Shown: piece after piece, positions 25,654-32,688 of the stretch
Layout: every line of letters begins with the position of its first letter
Position numbering within the stretch: position 1 is the stretch's first letter
Origin: DAORHV01 sp964434575
GTDB lineage: Bacteria; Patescibacteriota; Gracilibacteria; Peribacterales; Peribacteraceae
Direction of reading: 5' to 3'
Length of the DNA stretch: 64,000 bases
NCBI GenBank assembly: GCA_964434575.1
Contig: CAYSWB010000006.1
Location: 16,016-80,015 of the forward strand
Position numbers and translations under genes: made by a program
Notes under the pieces: model-generated
What the model was told of the DNA's origin: nothing
Database searches by the model: none
Seen by the model: the letters and a program-made list of their open reading frames with translations, nothing else

Positions 25654-26045
25654 ACCGCTTTGAAGAGCTGCGGGTTGGACCGTACGATCTCGTCCTCCCT
25701 GACGTTCATCAAGATGGTGTCTTCCTTGCCCGGGACGCAACGCAAGACCTGGATCTTGCCGCTCTCCTGACGGCGCACGATCTGCCAGTCGGTTTCGCCG
25801 CGCAGCGTGATGTTCGTACCGTGGGCCAGGTTCACGCCGTTGATGCGGCAGTAGCCGCCCAGTTCTTCCACAAACGGACCCGCCGCAGGGTGCACGGCCT
25901 CGACGGCGCGGCGAAACAGCGAACCGAAGCGCTGGCGAAGCGTACGGGTCTTCGGCGTTTCGGCGGGCGTCTCAGGAACTCCGGGAATCGGTTCCATCTG
26001 CGGGAGGTTTTCTCCTTTGCCGCCTTTGTTGGGATCTTTGGCCAT
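25650..26045 (-). CDS. Small unknown protein
   Basis: 131 residues from MAKDPNKGGKGEN. A Pro/Glu-rich N-terminal third and a beta-rich C-terminal domain (GYCRINGVNLAHGTNITLRG, QIVRRQESGKIQVLRC). An upstream in-frame ATG exists at 26063, but TATACT (26054-26059) lies between it and the chosen start, 8 bases before the ATG. Divergent from the slipin gene. No family recognised. Confidence 0.6.
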   Translation of the reverse strand: MAKDPNKGGKGENLPQMEPIPGVPETPAETPKTRTLRQRFGSLFRRAVEAVHPAAGPFVEELGGYCRINGVNLAHGTNITLRGETDWQIVRRQESGKIQVLRCVPGKEDTILMNVREDEIVRSNPQLFKAV

Positions 26046-26143
26046 ATCGAAACAGTATAGCATATGTTCATGACGGCGACGAGTGCGGGGACCGATTGCC
26101 TCGCAGGCGGATCGGCCTACAATACGGGCGTTCCCCCTTTTCC

Positions 26144-26920
26144 ATGCCCGTCTTCGCTCCCCTGTTCGGACTCGTCGGCCTGGCCATTCCGGCCATCATC
26201 CTTTTGTTATCGTTCATCAAGCAGGTGGACCAATACGAGCGCGGCATCGTGCTCACCATGGGTAAGTACAGCAAGATGTGGGCGCCCGGCTGGCACATCC
26301 TTATTCCCATCTTCCAGCGGCTCATCAAAGTGGACGTGCGCGTGAAGGCAGTGGACGTACCGGACCAGGAAGCCATCACCCGCGACAACATTCCCATCAA
26401 GATCAACGCCGTCATCTACTTCAAGGTCAGCGACGCGTCCAAGGCGGTGCTGGAAGTGGAGAACTTCTTCTATGCCGTCAGCCAGCTGGCCCAGACCACC
26501 ATGCGCAATTCGGTGGGCGAGGTGACCTTGGCCGACCTGCTGTCCAAGAAGAAGGAGATCAGCGACGGCATCAAGGCCGTGGTGGACAAGATTTCAGATG
26601 CCTGGGGCATCGACGTGCAGTCCGTGGAGCTTAAAGACATCGTGCTGCCGGACACGCTGAAGCGCACCATCGCCAAGGTGGCAGAGGCCGACCGCGAGAA
26701 GCAGGCCGTCATCATCAACTCGGAAGGAGAGCTGGCCGCAGCATCGAACATCGCCCAGGCCGCCCAGACGCTTGCCAACACGCCGGGCGCCTTGCACCTG
26801 CGCACGCTGCAGAGCATCAACGACATCAGCTCGGATCAGTCCAACACGACGGTCTGGATGGTGCCCGTGGAAGCCCTGCGCGCGCTGGAGAGCATCACCA
26901 AGTATATGGAGAAGAAGTAG
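26144..26920 (+). CDS. Slipin / stomatin-like SPFH protein
   Basis: 258 residues from MPVFAPLFGLVG. One N-terminal membrane helix (about 5-25) then the SPFH (band 7) domain: VDQYERGIVLTMGKYSKMWAPGWHI, VDVRVKAVDVPDQEAITRDNIPIKINAVIYFKV and the helical tail with IAKVAEADREKQAVIINSEGE. Slipins oligomerise in membranes, usually next to an NfeD partner; none is seen here. The protein ends soon after the helical tail, with a clean terminator behind it. An earlier in-frame start at 26096 would overlap the TACAAT -10 box (about 26118), so it is rejected. Confidence 0.9.
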   Translation: MPVFAPLFGLVGLAIPAIILLLSFIKQVDQYERGIVLTMGKYSKMWAPGWHILIPIFQRLIKVDVRVKAVDVPDQEAITRDNIPIKINAVIYFKVSDASKAVLEVENFFYAVSQLAQTTMRNSVGEVTLADLLSKKKEISDGIKAVVDKISDAWGIDVQSVELKDIVLPDTLKRTIAKVAEADREKQAVIINSEGELAAASNIAQAAQTLANTPGALHLRTLQSINDISSDQSNTTVWMVPVEALRALESITKYMEKK

Positions 26921-26951
26921 TCAGGAACTCCGTAACGTAATCGACACCACC

Positions 26952-26999
26952 AACGCTCCGCCCGGGCAAGGAGTTTGCCCTCGTCCGGCGGGGCGTTTT
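26952..26999 (+). terminator. Terminator of the slipin gene
   Basis: An 11-base stem (26952-26962 with 26987-26997, one T-G pair) encloses a second perfect hairpin (GGGCAA 26964-26969 / TTGCCC 26975-26980) and ends in TTTT. Confidence 0.8.
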
Positions 27000-27000
27000 C

Positions 27001-27009
27001 TGTTATACT
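27001..27009 (+). promoter_or_regulatory. Extended -10 promoter abutting a terminator
   Basis: TGT-TATACT (27001-27009) begins one base after the T-run of the slipin terminator. No -35 match at 17 bases, so it relies on the TG extension. It drives the 126-residue gene after a ~60-base A/C-rich leader. Confidence 0.65.
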
Positions 27010-27074
27010 GGTGAGATTCGTTCGCCAAAGGACAAACGATCAACACCAATATCAACCACTCACACACATCTACC

Positions 27075-27455
27075 ATGACCATCGAGGCATGCATCGCTCA
27101 CGCGATCCACAAGGATTTGGACATCATCGAGGCATTGCCCGAGGTGTATGACCTGCCGATGGAACAGCTGGAAGAGCACATCGACACCTACATTCGCAAC
27201 CTGCAGAACGATTTGGTGCGCACCGTAAAGAGCCTTGGCGAGCCCTACCTGAAGGCCAAAGACCCGGCCGGCCTGTGCATCACCTGCCTGCGCGCCGGCG
27301 TTGCCCTGCCCCCGGAAATGATGCTGAAGATGTGCCAGACGATCCTGCAGCTGTCGTCCATCGATGCGCGCTTCATCGCCGATACCGACGAAGGCACGGC
27401 CATCTACTACATGAAGCTCACCATGCCGAAGGAGGAGGTGGGAGTCAGCGCGTAG
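27075..27455 (+). CDS. Unknown 126-residue helical protein
   Basis: No membrane helix. Predicted all-helical, with LDIIEALPEVYDLPMEQLEEHIDTYI near the start, two Cys in a CITCLRAG motif and an acidic, Met-rich end. The upstream sequence is CACACACATCTACC, no Shine-Dalgarno site. Monocistronic: own extended -10 promoter and a large hairpin after the stop. I recognise no family. Confidence 0.6.
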   Translation: MTIEACIAHAIHKDLDIIEALPEVYDLPMEQLEEHIDTYIRNLQNDLVRTVKSLGEPYLKAKDPAGLCITCLRAGVALPPEMMLKMCQTILQLSSIDARFIADTDEGTAIYYMKLTMPKEEVGVSA

Positions 27456-27487
27456 TGGGAAGCCGACAGACGGCAAAGAAACGCGTC

Positions 27488-27591
27488 CAAAAACTGATCC
27501 CTGCGAGGAAGGGAGCCGGCATTTCGTGAAGCGTATCGCGACATACGCTGAACGAATGCCGAGCGAACCTGACAAAGCAGGGGCTGTTTTT
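27488..27591. terminator. Bidirectional terminator between the 126-residue gene and rpsI
   Basis: Nested inverted repeats: outer CCCTGC (27499-27504) / GCAGGG (27577-27582), middle GGCATTTCGT (27518-27527) / ACGAATGCC (27552-27560), inner AGCGTAT (27530-27536) / ATACGCT (27543-27549). A T-run follows on the plus strand (27587-27591) and A5 precedes it (T-run on the minus strand), so it can stop both convergent transcripts. Confidence 0.7.
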
Positions 27592-27602
27592 CGCGCGTTT
27601 TC

Positions 27603-28001
27603 TTAACGCTTGGCGAACTGCGGGGCGCGACGAGCGCGATGCAAACCCGGCTTCTTGCGCTCCTTCTTGCGGCTGTCGCGGCGGAGGAATCCGGCGGACT
27701 TGAGCGTAGGGCGGTATGCGGGGTCGATGAGCACCAGCGCGCGGCTGATGCCGAGGCGGATGGCGTCGCTCTGGCCGACCTTGCCGCCGCCTTCCACGAA
27801 AGCGACGATATCGACCTTCTTGAGCAGGTCCGTCAGGCCCAGCGGGGCCAGGGCGTTCTCGATCAGGGGCTCGAACAGGTACTCCTTCATCGGCATGTCG
27901 TTCACCGTCATCTTGCCCTCTCCCTCCTGGAACAGGCGCACGCGGGCGATGGCGTTCTTGCGCTTGCCGAGGCCGTAGAAGTAAGGACGCTGGGTAGCCA
28001 T
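27603..28001 (-). CDS. rpsI: Ribosomal protein uS9
   Basis: 132 residues, normal length. The family pattern is plain: YFYGLGKRKNAIARVRLF at the start, a GGGKVGQSDAIRLGISRAL centre, and the basic tail ending RRAPQFAKR, whose last Lys-Arg reaches the P site tRNA. Last gene of the alpha-type operon here, 4 bases after rplM; a large hairpin follows. Confidence 0.97.
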   Translation of the reverse strand: MATQRPYFYGLGKRKNAIARVRLFQEGEGKMTVNDMPMKEYLFEPLIENALAPLGLTDLLKKVDIVAFVEGGGKVGQSDAIRLGISRALVLIDPAYRPTLKSAGFLRRDSRKKERKKPGLHRARRAPQFAKR

Positions 28002-28005
28002 AGGA

Positions 28006-28431
28006 TTAGAGCGGGAGCGGAACGGGAGTGTTGGCGGCGTGCTTGTGCTCGGCGCCGGCGTAGATGTGCAGGTTCTTGAGGACGCGCTCGCGGGCGGCGT
28101 TCTTGGGCAGCATGCCCTTCACGGCCATCTTGATGACTTTGGTGGCATCCTTCTCCATCTGCTTGGCCATGGTCGTCTCGCGGCGGTTACCGAAGAAGCC
28201 GGTGTGCTTGTAGTAGATCTTCTGCTCCATCTTGTTACCGGAGACGGCGATCTTGTCGGCGTTCAGCACGATGACGTGGTCGCCCGTGGCCCAGTGGGCG
28301 ACGAACTGCGGGCGGTGCTTGCCGCGCATCACGATGGCGATGCGGCTGCACAGGCGGCCCAGGGTCTGCTCTGCGGCGTCCACGACGTACCAGGTGGGTT
28401 TCTCGGCCGGCTTGGGGAAGGAGGTCTTCAT
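28006..28431 (-). CDS. rplM: Ribosomal protein uL13
   Basis: 141 residues, normal length. Motifs: WYVVDAAEQTLGRLCSRIA, RPQFVAHWATGDHVIVLNADKI, KIYYKHTGFFGNRRE and KGMLPKN. Paired with rpsI as in most bacteria. The bases before the ATG are CCCGCCTCCC, with no purine-rich ribosome site. Confidence 0.97.
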   Translation of the reverse strand: MKTSFPKPAEKPTWYVVDAAEQTLGRLCSRIAIVMRGKHRPQFVAHWATGDHVIVLNADKIAVSGNKMEQKIYYKHTGFFGNRRETTMAKQMEKDATKVIKMAVKGMLPKNAARERVLKNLHIYAGAEHKHAANTPVPLPL

Positions 28432-28443
28432 GGGAGGCGGGAG

Positions 28444-28905
28444 TTAGGCCTTGGCGGCGGAAGTTTTGGGCTTGGCGGTCTTGGCTGCTTTGGCCGGCTT
28501 CTCCGCCTTGGCGGGCTTCTCGGCGGCGGCTGCGACGGCATCCAGGTCGGCGTCGACGAGCATCATGTCCACCAGCAGGGCGCCATCGCCCTTGCGCATG
28601 CCCACGGGCTTCACGGTGGTGAAACCGGACGGACGGGAGGAGTAGCGCTTCAGGAGGACCTCCATGACCTTCTTGCAGGCGTTCTCGTCGTGGACCACCG
28701 TGTTCATGCGGCGGATGGCCACGTCGGGGCGCTGGGTCTTGGCGGTGGTGATCAGCTTGTCGACCATCGGCTTCAGGACCTGGGCGCGCTTCTTGGTCGT
28801 GCGGATGCGCTCGTACAGGACGAGCGAGGTCAGCATGTTGCGCAGCATCATGTCCGCATGCTTGGGTTTCTGGGAGAGCCGCTGGGTATGGTTACGGTGA
28901 CGCAC
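28444..28905 (-). CDS. rplQ: Ribosomal protein bL17 with Ala/Lys/Pro tail
   Basis: 153 residues from a GTG. The core (RHRNHTQRLSQKPKHADMMLRNMLTSL, then TTKKRAQVLKPMVDKLIT) is standard, but about 30 residues of AEKPAKAEKPAKAAK-type sequence extend the C-terminus beyond the usual ~120. The GTG is fixed by the family start M(R)HR. It follows rpoA, the normal order. Confidence 0.96.
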   Translation of the reverse strand: MRHRNHTQRLSQKPKHADMMLRNMLTSLVLYERIRTTKKRAQVLKPMVDKLITTAKTQRPDVAIRRMNTVVHDENACKKVMEVLLKRYSSRPSGFTTVKPVGMRKGDGALLVDMMLVDADLDAVAAAAEKPAKAEKPAKAAKTAKPKTSAAKA

Positions 28906-28958
28906 GGACTAGGGGAGAAATCGCGGGGAACGCGAGTGTGGCAGAAAAGAAGAAAAAA

Positions 28959-29939
28959 TCAATCGTCAGTCAGCTTCAAGCCGCGGGTGGCCAGAGTCTG
29001 CTTCACTTCCTCGAGGGCCTTGGTGCCGAAACCGCGGAAGTTGCTGAGCGTGGCCGGGGAGCACTTCACCAGCTGCTCGATGGAGCCGACGCCGGCGTTG
29101 ATGAGCGAGTTGAGGGTGCGGGGCGACAAGTTGAGGATCTCGATCGGGGTGTAGCTCTCCTTGGCCACGGCGCGGTCCGTCTCCGGAGCAACCTGGCTGG
29201 TGCGCGTGAAGTCGGCCATGAACTCCTTCTCCACCGTTTCCTGGTCCAGGCTGAAGAAGTTGAAGTAGTTGTGCAGCAGCTGGGAGCCGAAGCGGACGGC
29301 CTCGTCGGCGGACAAGGAGCCGTTCGTAACGACTTCCAAGACGAGCTTCTCGAGGTTGGTGCGCTGGCCGACACGGGTGGACTCCACCTCGAAGCGGACT
29401 TTGACGACCGGGCTGAAGATGACGTCCAAGTGGACCAATCCCGGCTCGTTGTGCTTCTTGTTGCGCTCGGCGGCCGGCTGGTAACCCACGCCCTTCTCGA
29501 CGGTGAGGTCGAGCTTGATGGACGCGCCCTTCTCCAGGTGGAGGATGACGTGGTCGGGGTTCAGGATCTCGATGTCCGAGCTGGCCTTGATGTCACCGGC
29601 GGTGAGAGCCTTGGGGCCCTTGCCTTCCAGCGTGACGACCTCGGAATCCTTGTGGTGCTTGCGGAGGCGGACCTGCTTGAGGTTGAGGCCGATGTCCAGG
29701 ACGGACTCGCGGACGCCCTTGAGCGAGGTGTACTCGTGGTTGGCGCCGGCGACGCGCATGGAGCTGACGGCTGCGCCCGGCAAGCTGCTGAGCAGCACGC
29801 GGCGAAGCGAGTTTCCAAGCGTCATGCCGTACCCCGGGGGCAGGGGTCCGACCGAAAAGACGGCGTGCGTGTTGTCGCCCTTCTTCACCAAGGTGTGAGT
29901 GACCTTCGGCAGACCGATCTCTTCCTGGATGATGTGCAT
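28959..29939 (-). CDS. rpoA: RNA polymerase alpha subunit
   Basis: 326 residues. N-terminal dimer domain (GPLPPGYGMTLGNSLRRVLLSSLPGAAV, the assembly motif) about 1-235; flexible linker; C-terminal domain about 255-320 with IEILNLSPRTLNSLINAGVGSIEQLVKCS and FRGFGTKALEEVKQTL, the part that touches UP elements and activators. Full length, so transcription activation through the alpha CTD should be possible. Confidence 0.98.
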   Translation of the reverse strand: MHIIQEEIGLPKVTHTLVKKGDNTHAVFSVGPLPPGYGMTLGNSLRRVLLSSLPGAAVSSMRVAGANHEYTSLKGVRESVLDIGLNLKQVRLRKHHKDSEVVTLEGKGPKALTAGDIKASSDIEILNPDHVILHLEKGASIKLDLTVEKGVGYQPAAERNKKHNEPGLVHLDVIFSPVVKVRFEVESTRVGQRTNLEKLVLEVVTNGSLSADEAVRFGSQLLHNYFNFFSLDQETVEKEFMADFTRTSQVAPETDRAVAKESYTPIEILNLSPRTLNSLINAGVGSIEQLVKCSPATLSNFRGFGTKALEEVKQTLATRGLKLTDD

Positions 29940-29996
29940 AGAAGTGTAAAGAAGGGATATGTGGGAGATGGGTGCGTCAGCGCACCCGGTTTGAAA

Positions 29997-30629
29997 TTAA
30001 CGGGAGTAGAAACCGATCACCTTGCGCATGTCGACCGACTGGTCGAGATGAGCATCCTCGCTGGGCAGCTGGACGACTTCGGCACTGATCTTGCTCATGT
30101 CGGCCTTCAGCCAGGTCGGGGGGGTGTAGCGCTGGTGAGCCTCGATGATCGGGGCGAACACCGGCGAAGACTTCTTGTTCTCGCGGACGGCGATCTTGTC
30201 GCCCGGCTTCACCTGGTACGAGGGGATGGTGACGCGGACGCCGTTGACCGTGAACAGGCCGTGCGAAACGAACTGGCGGGCCTGGATGCGGGTGGTGGCG
30301 AAACCGGCGCGGAACAGCACGTTGTCCAGGCGGCGCTCCAGAAGGACGCGCATCATGGTGTCGGTCTGACCGACGGTGCGGCTGGCTTCGCTGTAGATGG
30401 CGCGCAGGCGCTTGTCGTGCACGCCGAACATCAGGCAGGCCTTCTGCTTCTCGAGCAGCTGGCGGCCGTACTCGGAGAGCTTGCCGCGACCTCCGCCTTT
30501 GCCCTTCTCCTTCGGCACTTTGCCGGGAGCGGTGGGACGGCGCTGCAAGATCTTGTCGTACTTGTCGGAACCGAACAGGTTCATGCCCTGACGGCGGCAC
30601 TTGCGAGCTTTGGGACCAGTGTAACGCAT
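29997..30629 (-). CDS. rpsD: Ribosomal protein uS4
   Basis: 210 residues. MRYTGPKARKCRRQGMNLFG start, KKQKACLMFGV-type middle, and S4 RNA-binding domain (LERRLDNVLFRAGFATTRIQARQFVSHGLFTVNG) with the C-terminal KVIGFYSR. Only C8-like N-terminal Cys remain, so no zinc site. Upstream spacer is CTCCTCCTCTCTACCTCTC, pyrimidine-rich. Confidence 0.97.
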   Translation of the reverse strand: MRYTGPKARKCRRQGMNLFGSDKYDKILQRRPTAPGKVPKEKGKGGGRGKLSEYGRQLLEKQKACLMFGVHDKRLRAIYSEASRTVGQTDTMMRVLLERRLDNVLFRAGFATTRIQARQFVSHGLFTVNGVRVTIPSYQVKPGDKIAVRENKKSSPVFAPIIEAHQRYTPPTWLKADMSKISAEVVQLPSEDAHLDQSVDMRKVIGFYSR

Positions 30630-30660
30630 GCGAGAGAGGTAGAGAGGAGGAGAATTCGGA

Positions 30661-31179
30661 TTAGACGCGGCGCGGCTTCGGAGCGCGGCAACCGCCGTGG
30701 GAAATGGGGGTCTGGTCGATGATGGCGTCGAAGTTGACGCCGGCGACCTGCAGGCCGCGGATGGCCTGTTCGCGTCCGGGACCGATACCCTTCACTTCGA
30801 TCTGGAGCGACTGGATACCGAACTGGGCAACCAAGCCCATGGCCTTCTCGGCCGCGACCTTGGCGGAGTACGGGGTGGACTTGCGGCTGCCCTTGAAACC
30901 GGACGAACCGCTGCTGGCCCAACCCAGAACCTTTCCGTCCAGGTCGGTGATGGTGACGATGGTGTTGTTGTCGCCGGCGTGGATGCACGCGCGGGCCTTG
31001 AGAACGGTGCGCTTCTGCTTGCGGACCTTCTTCTTGCCGGCGCCGGTCTCCGGCTTGGCGGCGGCAGCGGCGGCCTCCTTCTCTTTCTTTTCGGCAAGGT
31101 CGAGCAACTGCTGCACGGAGAGCTTCTTCTCCTCGGGAGCGGCTGCGGACGACGGTGATGCGGGCTTGATATCGGCCAT
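30661..31179 (-). CDS. rpsK: Ribosomal protein uS11 with N-terminal extension
   Basis: 172 residues. The S11 core starts about residue 58 (RTVLKARACIHAGDNNTIVTITD), with GFKGSRKSTPYSAKVAAEKA and the end GPGREQAIRGLQ...DQTPISHGGCRAPKPRRV. The first ~55 residues (Ala/Glu/Lys-rich, SAAAPEEKKLSVQQLLDLAEKK) are extra compared with the usual ~130-residue protein. The extension is in frame and the start ATG sits at normal operon spacing. Confidence 0.96.
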   Translation of the reverse strand: MADIKPASPSSAAAPEEKKLSVQQLLDLAEKKEKEAAAAAAKPETGAGKKKVRKQKRTVLKARACIHAGDNNTIVTITDLDGKVLGWASSGSSGFKGSRKSTPYSAKVAAEKAMGLVAQFGIQSLQIEVKGIGPGREQAIRGLQVAGVNFDAIIDQTPISHGGCRAPKPRRV

Positions 31180-31194
31180 AAGAAGGAAGAGGGA

Positions 31195-31575
31195 TTAGGT
31201 CTTGGTAAGGGTAACGCGGCCCGACAGACCGGTCTTGCGCTTGCCGCGGCGGGTGCGGGCGTTGCGGCGGGACGTCTGTCCGCGGACGGGGAGCTTTTTC
31301 TTGTGACGCATGCCGCGCCAGGTTCCGATGTCCTGCAGGCGCTTGATGTCGAGGGAAACTTTGCGGACGAGGTCACCTTCCGTGACCATCTTCTCCACCA
31401 GAGAACGCAGCAGACCTTCCTGGGTCTCGGTCAGCTTCTCGGCCTTCACCGTAAAGTCGATCTTGGCTTCCTTCAGCAGACGCTGGGCGGACGAGCGTCC
31501 GACGCCTTTGATCGCCGTAAGGGCGATTTCGATGTTCTTGTGACCGGGGAGGACGACACCTGCGATACGAACCAT
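31195..31575 (-). CDS. rpsM: Ribosomal protein uS13
   Basis: 126 residues, standard. MVRIAGVVLPGHKNIEIALTAIKGVG (helix-two-turn-helix start), LKRLQDIGTWRGMRHKKKLPVRGQ and the basic tail TSRRNARTRRGKRK. Between rpsK and rpmJ, the usual alpha operon order. Confidence 0.98.
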   Translation of the reverse strand: MVRIAGVVLPGHKNIEIALTAIKGVGRSSAQRLLKEAKIDFTVKAEKLTETQEGLLRSLVEKMVTEGDLVRKVSLDIKRLQDIGTWRGMRHKKKLPVRGQTSRRNARTRRGKRKTGLSGRVTLTKT

Positions 31576-31594
31576 GAGATAGGTAGGAGAGGAA

Positions 31595-31708
31595 TTAACC
31601 CTGGCGCTGCTTGTGACGGGGGTTCTTGCAGACCACGCGGCGGACGCGCTTGCGCACGATCACACGGCAGTCTTTGCAACGAGGGCGGATGGAGGGACGG
31701 ACTTTCAT
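31595..31708 (-). CDS. rpmJ: Ribosomal protein bL36
   Basis: 37 residues, found by reading the gap between rpsM and infA. MKVRPSIRPRCKDCRVI then RVVCKNPRHKQRQG; the zinc ligands are C11, C14, C27 and H32 (C-x2-C-x12-C-x4-H), the classical zinc-binding form. Preceded by CCCCACTCCC, 12 bases after the infA stop. Confidence 0.96.
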   Translation of the reverse strand: MKVRPSIRPRCKDCRVIVRKRVRRVVCKNPRHKQRQG

Positions 31709-31720
31709 GGGAGTGGGGTT

Positions 31721-32008
31721 TTACGCGGCTGGGGGAGGAGGCGGAGTGACGACCGCTCCGGTCGGAGAGATGATGTCACCGGGGCGGAAGCGATAGACGA
31801 TGCGGCCCTTGCTTAAGTCGTACGGGGTCATCTCCACTTTGACGCGATCACCGGGGAGAATGCGAACCTTATGGACGCGCATCCGTCCGGCGAGGTGACA
31901 AAGGAGTTCGTGATCGAGCGCCTCCTGCGAGGTAATACGAACGCGGAATGTGGTATTGGGATAGGATTCCTCCACAACGCCTACGAGTTCGATTACGTCT
32001 TTAGACAA
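31721..32008 (-). CDS. infA: Translation initiation factor IF-1
   Basis: 95 residues starting from TTG at 32008. The OB-fold core is clear: KDVIELVGVVEESYPNTTFRVRI, HLAGRMRVHKVRILPGDRVKVEMTPYDLSKGRIVYRF. No ATG or GTG lies at the family start; the TTG gives MSKDVIELVG, matching M(A)K(E)D(V)IE of other IF-1 proteins. A GTG 24 codons upstream is the only other option. The C-terminus carries an extra tail (about 20 residues) ending in five Pro and two Ala. First gene of the alpha-type unit, behind a TTGACA promoter. Confidence 0.92.
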   Translation of the reverse strand: MSKDVIELVGVVEESYPNTTFRVRITSQEALDHELLCHLAGRMRVHKVRILPGDRVKVEMTPYDLSKGRIVYRFRPGDIISPTGAVVTPPPPPAA

Positions 32009-32134
32009 CGAAAGAGAAGGGGCAAAAAACGAACGAGAGCCGATCGATCCTACAGAGCGGCTTCTGCTTGCGCAAGACACAGGATAGGGAAAATCGCCGG
32101 GGAAAGTGAAATACGCTTGATAATTCTTGTATAT

Positions 32135-32163
32135 GTTGTAGAAATACAAAATAAACTTGTCAA
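32135..32163 (-). promoter_or_regulatory. Promoter of the infA-rpmJ-rpsM-rpsK-rpsD-rpoA-rplQ-rplM-rpsI unit
   Basis: Consensus TTGACA (read on the minus strand, 32158-32163), 17-base spacer, TACAAC (32135-32140). The leader to the infA start would be about 120 bases. The 32009-32334 gap holds this and the divergent promoter at 32260; I see nothing else in it. Confidence 0.65.
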
Positions 32164-32259
32164 AAATGCGTTTAACTGCATTTCCAGAGTTCTGCGAGCA
32201 ATCTGAACGCAAGAGGGTGGCAACCGCAATGCACATCCTGGACAGGACTACGAACTATG

Positions 32260-32288
32260 TTGTGTAAACTTAACATTCGTGCTATAAT
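32260..32288 (+). promoter_or_regulatory. Promoter of the 102-residue / 1451-residue gene pair
   Basis: TTGTGT (32260-32265), 17-base spacer, TATAAT (32283-32288) with TGC before it (extended -10). The ~40-base leader is AT/C-rich (ACCAATTTCCAATTTCTTCT) without a Shine-Dalgarno site. Confidence 0.8.
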
Positions 32289-32334
32289 ACGAGGGTAAAA
32301 GACAAAAAACTCATACCAATTTCCAATTTCTTCT

Positions 32335-32643
32335 ATGACCGCTACAGCGTTCGTCGACGCTATCAAGAAGCTGACGTGGCTGCTCCCCTTGCAGTCCGAC
32401 CAGCTCATCGCGTTGGCCCCCAAGATGACCGATGCACAGCGCCTCGAAGCGCTTGCTGCAGTCAAAACGCAGAATGACACGATCGGGAAGAACGTGCAGG
32501 AAATGGATGAGATCCAGGACAAGGTCGAGAAGGAAACCAAAGCCATCTACAAGAAGGAGTGGCCCAAGATCAAAAACGCCATCCAGGAGGAAGAGCGCTC
32601 CTCCGCCGCGGCCAAGCTCGATGCACAGATCGACGCCGCATAA
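32335..32643 (+). CDS. Unknown 102-residue helical protein
   Basis: All-helical by composition. N-terminal FVDAIKKLTWLLPLQSDQL, then a coiled-coil-like half rich in Glu/Lys/Gln (VQEMDEIQDKVEKETKAIYKKEW). No signal or membrane helix. First gene of a two-gene unit with the giant repeat protein 45 bases downstream, so the two probably work together. No family recognised. Confidence 0.65.
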   Translation: MTATAFVDAIKKLTWLLPLQSDQLIALAPKMTDAQRLEALAAVKTQNDTIGKNVQEMDEIQDKVEKETKAIYKKEWPKIKNAIQEEERSSAAAKLDAQIDAA

Positions 32644-32688
32644 CACACATCAACCTCCTCAGCACACATACACATTCCCTCACAGACT

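Noticed and set aside
27499..27591. Possible small SRP RNA or tmRNA in the structured gap
   Set aside because: A GAGGAAGGGAGCC stretch recalls SRP RNA, but the GGTCAGG...GGAAGGAAGCAGCC apical loop is not in place and no tmRNA ends are present; T-runs on both sides fit a terminator.
28938..30722. 594-residue plus-strand frame over rpoA and rpsD
   Set aside because: Antisense to two certain ribosomal operon genes.
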